Below are positions 56,588 to 64,000 of a DNA stretch of 64,000 nt, piece after piece. The notes below the pieces were generated by a model that did not search any database, was not told the origin of the DNA, and saw nothing but the letters and a program-made list of their open reading frames with translations. The stretch spans positions 69,274,781 through 69,338,780 of the forward strand of contig CM023539.1 of assembly GCA_013350335.1 (NCBI GenBank), given 5' to 3'. The DNA comes from Chimonanthus salicifolius. Its lineage: Eukaryota; Streptophyta; Magnoliopsida; Laurales; Calycanthaceae. The position numbers were made by a program, and so were the translations under genes. The stretch's first letter is position 1. The number at the start of each line of letters is the position of its first letter.

Positions 56588-58071
56588 TGTTGAGCCTAAA
56601 AATCTTACATTTTTACCCTTTAATTATGATTAAGTTAGCATTGATTTTGTATATAAAAGATACATTTAATGGTTTTTTCTAGTTTTGTAGATAAAAAAAT
56701 GGAAAAACAAGATTCATGCATAAAACAGTGGCTAATTGTTGGAAGATAGCTTAAAATCAAAGATTTAAAATTTTATAATTTAATCATGCCACTTTAGTGT
56801 TTTTAATGTAAATTGGATAATCTATATCCGTTCATGAGAGTCTAGATTTATTCAATATTTACAATTTTAGTGGTATTGATTAATTATTTAATTTCAAAAT
56901 CAAAGTTTGCAATTAAAAGGCCAAGAGTTGAATTCAAGATCCATGGGCCAGAGATCCACTACAATTGAGCTAAGCCTTGCACCAAATGCCAGATACTGGG
57001 CCAAGCCAAGCACTCAGGCTCATTTCCCAATGTGCGCCAAGCAAGAATGAATTCAAGCCCAGCAAACTTAAGTCCAAGTCTCCAATTTAAGTCCAAGTCC
57101 AATTTAAAGATCCAATGCTCTAGGTTCAAATCCAAGTTCACCAACCCTAAGCCGAAATCCATTTTAGGTCCAAACCCAAAAGCCCATGTCCATGACCCAT
57201 CCTGCCCATCTAATCTTAACCATCCAATCTTCAATCACCCATCCACACTATCCATTGACACAATCAACCAATCCAAACCATTCATTTCATACATCTCATT
57301 TATCCCATGCATTTCATATCATCAAACCCTAGATCCAATTAGTTAATCCAACCCATTCATTCATCATGATTAGATCTAGTTCATCCAGTCCATTTATCAT
57401 CTAGATTAACCTTAGATTTACATTCATCCATTCACCATCTATTCATCCAACTAATTAGATCTTGCATTTATCATCAAAGCCATTAGATCCAGCATCATTT
57501 AATCTTAGCTCTCCATTTCATGTCTCCATCTCTTAAAACCCTAGACATCTTATTAAATCCTATAATCAAGGACCCCATGTGTATAACCCTTAGTGCATCA
57601 CACGAAAATCCCAACTTTAGGAAGTCTCCATCGCATAGATCCTCCTAGGATTTCTTTCCAAGCTTGACACATCATCTAGATACTACATTATCTCCCAATC
57701 CAACCCAAGATTAGCCACACACGATGTTACCACCTCACCATCCCAGTCACACGATTTTTACACAATATTTTCTCCATGCATCTAAATAGTAATCCATCTA
57801 AGTTCATTGCACACAGCTCATCACCTTATCAAACATGCATCATTCAAATTTTGCATTGATTTTATCTCATTCATGCGCATATCTCATCTAGATAGCCTCC
57901 ATGTCATCTCATCCATTCATTCATCCATCCATTTAATCTTAGCTGTTCGTATCATTGCACAACCCAAAACCCTAAAACACATGCCAAATTCGAAAAGCAC
58001 AAGGCCAAATCTTAATCCCAATTTTCTCTCATTCCTTGCTAGCACTACAGTCCAAGCCAACCAATGCACAG
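56588..58071 (+). mobile_element. 3' LTR of Athila/Tat-like element, truncated
   Basis: Starts TGTTGAGCC and is very similar to the 5' LTR until AATGCACAG at 58071, where a copia LTR begins. Carries about 390 bp (57164-57551), rich in CATCCA/CCATTCAT words, missing from the 5' LTR. Similar words in the LTR at 33600-34100 suggest this is the ancestral state. Confidence 0.82.
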
Positions 58072-58521
58072 TGAAAGTACCCTTTACACGGGTGCTATCA
58101 ATCCCATTTTTATTGGTGTTTATAAATTTCTAGATTTAAAGTGCAGCGAACTGTTTATCAAGAGATCTGTATAGTGTGATAATTTCATTAAGCGATCAGA
58201 CTAAGATTATGACCCTTTACATAAACTTTGATTATCGATGCTTGTACGCAATGTGTATAAGAAGATAATCAATATGCAAACTGACGTGTGTTAAGAAGAA
58301 TACTTAAATACTAAATACAAACACATATAGATCAAGCACCACAAGACCAATTTAAAGTGGTTCGGTTAGCCAACCTACATCCACTCTTAGGACTTGCTCA
58401 ATCTGGAGCTATCTCCAAAATCCACTAAGTAGGGACTTACACCCTCACAATTAGAGTAGAAATTCCACCTCACTCAATCACTAGGAATTTTACCCACCAT
58501 TGTCGAATAGGAAATCCACCT
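58072..58521 (-). mobile_element. Copia LTR fragment, minus strand
   Basis: Starts TGAAAGTACCCTTTACACGG, aligning with TGAGAGTTCTCCCTTTGG at 14076, and continues in register with 14190-14660 (TAAGTGCAGC, GGTTCGGTTAGCCAACCTAC, CCACTAAGT, GGAATTTTACCCACC). It is cut at 58522 by Tekay E; the remainder lies outside the window. Confidence 0.75.
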
Positions 58522-59652
58522 TGTAATACCCTAGATTTTTCAATATATCAATATTTACAAAAATGCCATTGGAATTATGAATTAAAGGGTTATGATCATA
58601 GATAAGAAAAATTGTGGGACCCATTGTTCAAATAAGACCCAATGTAGGAGTTATGGAATTAAATTAAAGTAAATGGGTAACATACATTTATTTGGGTCAA
58701 AGTGGTTAAATGGGTCAAAGGACCCAATTGGGACCCAATGGGTCATTGTGGACATGATTAACCATTGGATGAGCTCAAAGCTTAATTGGGTTAAGTTTAA
58801 TTAAATGTTTGAGTTTGGTTTGAGTTGAAATAAATGACGGAGTTTAGTTGAGTTGAATTTATGAGTTGAGTTGCATTAAATTGATGAGTTAAATGGGTTG
58901 AGTTGAGAGAGTTAAATTAATTGTAAGTGAGTGAAGTGTGTGAATGAGAGTGGAGTGTCTTGATTAAAACAAGGAAAAAACGTTGGTTGCATGGAGAGGC
59001 AATTCCATGCATGTAACTTCTACATAAGAAATGAATGGGGTGGTGGTTTTGGGAGTTACAAATGTGAGGAGTAGTATTTCAAATTCAAACCTATTACACG
59101 TTGGAATTGTATGGGAGTATTATGTCTTGCATGAAACTCCAAATGGAGAACTAAAGAAGAGATTCAAAGACTTAAGACCAAACCGTTGGCATGAAGGAGT
59201 TTCATCTCTTGGATGAAACTCCCACATGGGTAAATAATGGGAGATGAATGGACTTGTGGAGGTTACACAAGGTTAACCAAAAGCTAGCCGTTGGAGCCTA
59301 TGGGAGTTTCATTTCAATATGAAACTCTCACATGCAATGTTAATGAAAGATGGATGATGGGAGGAAAAGATACCAAGGATAACCTTAAGGAGCCGTTGGG
59401 CACCTTGGGAGTTTCATCTCAAGGATGAAACCCCAAGGAAGGTATTAAACAAATGGGAGTTACAAGTGGGTTCACACTTGAAGAAGGGATGGAGAAGGGT
59501 TGCATCTAGGGCAGTCAAGAGCCAAGAAACCATTGGAGGGTTTCATCTCAAGGATGAAACCCCCAAATGAAATAAGTAATGGAAATGAATGGGAAGGGAG
59601 TTACATGTGGGGCCAACTTTGGGCTGAAGTTCATTAGAAGGTTTCATTTTCA

Positions 59653-59691
59653 CTCTCTCTCTCTCTCTCTCTCTCTCCCTCTCTTGGACGT
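59653..59691 (+). repeat. (CT)n microsatellite in leader of LTR E
   Basis: About 15 CT units, then CCCTCTCTTGG. CT-rich leaders occupy the same place in LTRs A, B, D and the solo LTR. Confidence 0.85.
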
Positions 59692-60018
59692 TTTCACCAC
59701 TCAAGACCAAAGGCATTGGCTGATTATATCTCATACCAATCAGTCCTTGCCCTATCCTTTCACCAAGACAAAATTCAGCAAGGAGTTTGGCATCAAGGTT
59801 ATCACTCTCATCCAAGGCCAAAAGTTCTATCTTTCTCTCTCAAATCAATACTTTGGCTAAACCATTTCAAGGAGTCTCCAAGCAAGATCAGTCTCAGCTA
59901 AAGGAGAAGGAAGGAAGGACTAAGGAGAGGATCAAGAAGAAGTGAAAGAATCAGAGGAGTTGCGGTTTTGTATGTGCTCAATAAACACTCGTTAAAAGGA
60001 ATGACTAAGGGAACATGA

Positions 60019-61100
60019 TTCGGCCATTGTATGGCCAAATCTATCAAAGGTTTGGATCATGGTTTATGCTGTTTAAAAATGGTAACACATGGATCATAGG
60101 GTTCGGCCACTTTGGATGGCCGAACCCCATGAAAGGATGTGGTAATTTTTATGGTTTTTGAGGGATAAAAACCATACCATGTAATGAAGGTTTTAAAGGG
60201 TTTTGAATGGAGATAAGTTTAACATTTTGGGTTGGCCATTGGATGGCTGAACCATGTGGTTATCATGGCTAAAGTGTGGAGCTTAAATTATATATAAATG
60301 ATGGAATAATTGAGTCAAGAGAACCATAGGGTTCGGCCATGTGTATGGCCGAGCCCCATGGACTGTTTTGATGGGATAATAGGATTAAGTTTATGTTGGA
60401 ATTTGATGGGATAGTAGGATTAAGATTATGTTGGAAATTATGATTTGTAATATGCTTTTTGATTTAAGAATCACCTATGCTTAATTATGGATTTAGTATT
60501 AAATTGATCAACCATGATAGATGATGGAACATGGGATAAATATCCATAGGGTGGGGCTCGGCCATGTATTATGGCCGAACCCCACTAATGGTCATTTGTT
60601 GGACTTGATGTTAATTTATAATGTAATTGGAGATGGGTGAATAAACGATTTAAAGGACCAAATTAAGTGGTGAGGTTCGGCCATGTTGTATGGCCGAACC
60701 CCACTAAGGTGGTTTGGATATGGACTTTGGTTTTTAAGCAAAATTAAACAAAGGGTTATGCTAATGGCAAGATGGTAAATATGAATGAAATGATCAAAGG
60801 AAATAAGGATCAAAATCAAAGAGGTATGGTTCGGCCATGTTGTATGGCCGAACCCTACCAAAGTATGGTTGTAGTTAAGGTGTTTGATTAAGTTATTTGA
60901 AGGTGTGTTTGGGCTTAAGAATTCAAATGAGGGATTAAAACAAAATTAAGTGAGTTCGGCCATGGTGTATGGCAGAACCCCACAAGGTTGCATTTGGTGG
61001 ATTGGGGTTTATATATAAGTTATTGGCATGGTTTTAGTTCAATAAAAGAGAGACCAAAATTTAAGTGGGTGAGGTTTGGCCATGGGGTATGGCCGAACCT
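60019..61100 (+). repeat. Nine dispersed GGTTCGGCCAT palindromes in LTR E
   Basis: Inverted repeats with arms GGTTCGGCCAT and ATGGCCGAACC and 3-7 nt loops begin near 60018, 60104, 60226, 60331, 60556, 60675, 60830, 60956 and 61075. Spacing is about 85-225 bp, with partly similar intervening sequence. Most arms pair over 10-13 bases; some have one or two mismatches. LTR D has two such copies, and A and B have one decayed copy each. Confidence 0.85.
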
Positions 61101-61429
61101 CACAAAGTGGTTTTTGGGACGTAGACTAAGTTGGAAATTATATCGACATATGTTTGACTTGCTGTTATATAAATAGGGTAACGGGACTTCTTGAACGGTA
61201 TACAAGTCGTGAAGGGGTGACGGTTCTAAAAAGCGGTCAATCTAAGTGAACTTTGTGTAGGTTTCCTACCTTTTTGTAGCCACACCTATAATTGATGTTT
61301 TATCTTAATTTGATGAAAAATGTGCTAAGTTATTATATTTCAAAGTGGTTTTGTTGTTAAGATGTATTTACAAATGGCATGAACACATTGGCATCTCATG
61401 CATGGCATGGGGTGATGATTATGGAAACC

Positions 61430-61583
61430 GGACGCCACACTCCGTCGGGGCGTCCGAAAGACCACTGTAGGGTACCTTGATGATGAGAATCCCATCAAGA
61501 GGAATTCGGAGGCCACACTCCGTCGGGGCGTCCGAAAGACCATTGTGGGGTACCTTGACGATGAGAATCCCGTCAAGAGGAGG
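61430..61583 (+). repeat. 78-bp tandem duplication in LTR E
   Basis: Two units (61430 and 61508 starts) with CCACACTCCGTCGGGGCGTC, CGAAAGACCA, GGGGTACCTTGA, and GATGAGAATCCC. They correspond in place and words to the GAGTCCACGCTCCGTTCGG module of LTR B (21685, 21791) and the 47-bp repeat in the solo LTR. Confidence 0.85.
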
Positions 61584-62292
61584 CTATGTATATTTGTGAT
61601 GGGTGAGACTCATTACATGTGCATTACATACATAGCATTGTTTTTATGAGATTTTGATGAACATGTGTTATTATATTATTTGCTTGTTTTGATACTAACC
61701 TTGTGGTAGCCCTAATCGGAAACACCTACTGGGCGCGTTGATCTAACGCCCTATTTCTATCCTTAGTGGATGACGCAGGAAAGGGGAAGAACGAGGATCG
61801 TGAACGAAACCAAGCATAGGAGCTTGGGCTTTGAATGGACTTTTAATGGATTGATTTATGGACCTTTTATATGGACAATATAATTTGATAGTTAGATGAT
61901 GTCGACATGTAATAACGTAGTTAACTAGTTACTATGCTTTGGTTTATTTTGGATGGTTTGGAATGAATGTTAGTCTAAGATTATTTTAGTAATTTTGGAG
62001 AATATGATTATGTACTTTGCAATCTAAAGATATAAAATGGAGTAGTCTTAGGATCTATTATAACCGCAGTTAGATTAAGATTAAGTTTATTCCGCAAATC
62101 TTATTTGTACCATGTGTGGATCGGTTCTTATGGACTTAGTTCATACGCACATGGGCTTGGGCAGTTAAGGGTCAGACTTAGAAGTTCGAACTTAACTCGC
62201 GTCGTGACATCCCGCCCCGATCACTTGTTTATTATTATTAAAAAAAAAAATAAACTCTGATTATTAGAGTGAAAAGGGCGGGGTGTTACAGT

Positions 62293-62304
62293 TGGTATCA
62301 GAGC
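62293..62304 (+). promoter_or_regulatory. Primer binding site of Tekay element E
   Basis: TGGTATCAGAGC two bases after the LTR, the initiator methionine tRNA primer as in element B. Confidence 0.93.
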
Positions 62305-62695
62305 GAAACGGGAAGTTGAATCTTTCGAAGTAAGATTAAGACAGTTTCATGTCTCACTGACAGATAAGAATCGCTACTGACCGACCCTTCGAAGTCTGCT
62401 GACTAGGGGCCGGATTAATTTACTTTGTTAGACTCAGACTGAACAATCAATCTGAGAACAACAATGAAAGATAGCAAAGTAAAGTACAATCATCATAATT
62501 GGACCTGTCAAACATAGCAAAAATAGGATACACTTCCCCGATATCCCCAATTGAAAGACAAACAATAGGTATTTAGAAATTTCCCAAAAAAGAAAACAAA
62601 CCAAGAGTGCTTATTTGTCAAATTCCCCAAAATTGGGAAAATACAAACTGTACGAGGAAAACTAAGTCAATGATGTTTTCTTGACTTAGGAAAAA

Positions 62696-64000
62696 ATGGC
62701 TCCAAAGAAAAAGATCTCTCAGAACCAGAAGGCGAAGGAAAAAGTGTTACCAATCACTCAAAAGGAGGTATCTCAACCTGAGAAAGAGGTATCTCAACCT
62801 GAGAAGGAGTAATCTTTACACGAAAAATTCACACTATAAGGAAGAGTCACATCACTCTCGGCGAGAAGAAGGAGGACCGTGAACACTCATCTCGGAAGGA
62901 GGAAGAGGGAATAGTGGCTACATATACCACATGTGTCGCTGAACTACAGAGCTTAGTTCAAGCGGTGGTGACTTCTGTACTCCAACAGCATATGAATGGA
63001 AGTGAAAGTTCTAGTGACGCCAGTAACCGGAACTGGTTAGAGATTCTTCCAGCAACAGCGTCCTCCTACTTCAAGGGAAAGAAAGGGGCTGTCGGAGCAG
63101 AGCATTGGCTAAAGAAGATCACTCAGATCTTGACCCTACTTCAGATCTCGAGTCATGATGACAAGATTCTGCTGGCTACATCCCAACTGATCGAGGATAC
63201 CAGCAAATGGTGGGAGGTTATTGAAAAACAGCAAGCACTTGTATCGGATAGGGAAAGGACTAGAATGACGTGGGAATGGTTCTCAGCTACCTTTCTAGAT
63301 CAGTATTTTCCCGAGGAGGAGAAGGAGCGTCACATTCAAGCTTTCCTATCCTGGGTACAAGGCTCTATGACGGTGGCGGAGTATCACCGGGAATTTCTCA
63401 GTCTATCCTGCTATGCATTTTATGGTGGATACAGAACACCGCAGGGCACGGAAGTTTGAGAGGGGTCTACGGCCAAACATTAGGGCCAAAGTATCCATAT
63501 TCAAGGCAGCCACACTGGCTGAGGTGGTCAGAAAGGCCATTATAGCAGAGCGAGAGTTGAATGAGATGGTGCAGTTTGACAACCGCTGAGCTCTAAGTGG
63601 AAGGGGTGGGTTCCAGCCCAACAAGAGGTTCCGACAGGACTTCAGCAGACCCTCACCATCTATAGGGTCCACAGGGGGCTTTCGTTCCAACCAACCCTCC
63701 CCATCTGCATGAGTCACTCAGGCATTCAGAGGGTGAACAACTGTTTCACTGTGATCAGCCGGGTCACTTCAAGAGAGATTACCCAAAGCTCAACAAGCTC
63801 TCATTTTCCAAGGATCTTTCCGTCCACCAGCTAGGCCAGCTAACTCCCGAGGAGGCAGGACATATAATCAGGCGGGGGGCGCCTAACCCTACTGGATCTG
63901 GACGTCTGTTTATTCTAGCACCTCCAGAGGATGTGGATCATTCTGTGATTCAAGGTATGGCTGTTGTCAGTAGTTCCTATGCCTATGCACTATTTGATTT
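62696..64000 (+). pseudogene. Tekay E gag and start of protease (runs off window)
   Basis: ATG at 62696 opens a basic N-terminus (MAPKKKISQNQKAKEK) with a 21-bp direct duplication (62765-62785, 62786-62806), ending at TAA 62810-62812. A second frame, 62914-63459, carries the capsid-like domain (FKGKKGAVGAEHWL, KWWEVIEK, MTWEWFSATFLDQYF) and then loses frame in CYAFYGGYRT. Further pieces to 63720 match element B in a shifted frame. The zinc-knuckle region (about 63742-63790) is damaged, with a tyrosine codon in place of the last cysteine. The window ends at ALFD, just entering the protease active site. Slightly diverged from element B throughout. Confidence 0.88.

Larger units (their letters stand above)
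50471..58071 (+). mobile_element. Non-autonomous Athila/Tat-like element
   Basis: LTRs 50471-52747 and 56588-58071 (the second cut by a copia LTR), PBS for Asp tRNA, and a 3.84-kb interior lacking protease, RT, RNase H and integrase. A PPT-like AGTTTGGGGCTATT precedes the 3' LTR. Interior 3' parts are shared with the element ending at 33050, which indicates a family. One broken ORF of unknown function is inside. Confidence 0.82.
59970..61766 (+). other. Putative leader intron in LTR E
   Basis: Donor-like GTATGT at 59970 (weaker exon side than in A and B), branch-point CTAAC at 61743-61747, tract GCCCTATTTCTATC and acceptor CTTAG ending 61766. The acceptor block including ACTGGGCGCGTTGA is the best-conserved part of the LTR relative to B. 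All repeats of E lie between. Splicing is inferred only. Confidence 0.45.
58522..62290 (+). mobile_element. 5' LTR of Tekay element E
   Basis: Starts TGTAATACCCTAG, ends GGGGTGTTACA two bases before the PBS; 3.77 kb. U3 has GGACCCAATTGGGACCCAAT. Short repeated blocks with GAGTTTCATCTC..GATGAAACTCC lie at 58980-59560, themselves inverted words. A CT microsatellite at 59653-59687 is in the leader; donor-like TTTG|TATGT-type site at 59970; nine palindromes 60019-61100; 78-bp tandem module 61430-61583; branch/acceptor 61743-61766. Confidence 0.9.

Noticed and set aside
59543..59860. Overlapping frames on both strands around the CT repeat in LTR E
   Set aside because: Stop-free by CT/GA repetition; located in the LTR leader.

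Overview
The window reads as heterochromatic or intergenic DNA from a large flowering-plant genome. It is AT-rich, I recognise no host gene, rRNA or tRNA, and most bases belong to nested LTR retrotransposons, remnants of them, and one plant L1-type LINE. Lineages present are Ty3/gypsy chromoviruses of Tekay/Del type (initiator-Met tRNA primer site, chromodomain-like tail), Athila/Tat-like gypsy elements (Asp-tRNA primer site) without pol, Ty1/copia elements with conserved but non-coding interiors, and the LINE. The species cannot be named from this alone. Two runs of exactly 100 N (5483-5582, 31938-32037) are assembly gaps of unknown true size.

Layout. 1-2164: unassigned AT-rich DNA. 2165-4566: Tekay-like LTR A with a tandem array of about 30 units, cut by another LTR (C, 4567 to the first gap). 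5583-14075: minus-strand Athila/Tat-like LTR carrying a full-length LINE (6771-13621, 15-bp target duplication). 14076-29930: minus-strand copia element with PPT and PBS but no pol; its 5' LTR was invaded by a Tekay element (B, 19210-28546, TSD AGAAT) with complete domain order but many stops and frameshifts. 29930-31937: LTR D. 32038-35753: 3' end of an Athila/Tat-like element. 35754-41400: mostly unassigned. 41400-43070: decayed minus-strand copia (gag, protease, integrase pieces, LTR). 43071-50470: plus-strand copia whose LTR holds a 2.8-kb minus-strand solo LTR (TSD GTAAT). 50471-58071: Athila/Tat-like element with a 3.8-kb interior and one unknown broken ORF. 58072-58521: copia LTR piece. 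58522-64000: Tekay element E, LTR, PBS and broken gag, running out of the window.

The most interesting signal is in the Tekay-like LTRs. Copies A, B, D, E and the solo LTR share a layout: U3 palindromes, a GT splice-donor-like site, a repeat-rich segment, then (where present) a branch-point, pyrimidine tract and AG. This looks like a leader intron inside the LTR. The segment after the donor holds different tandem or clustered repeats in A, B and E, yet in each the unit is a short inverted repeat able to fold into a hairpin. Copia LTRs here carry their own perfect hairpin motif. Hairpin-array turnover inside LTRs is the best candidate for something undescribed.

Relative ages can be read from nesting: Athila LTR before LINE; copia before Tekay B and LTR D; plus copia before the solo LTR and Athila element; Athila before the 58-kb copia piece, which predates Tekay E.
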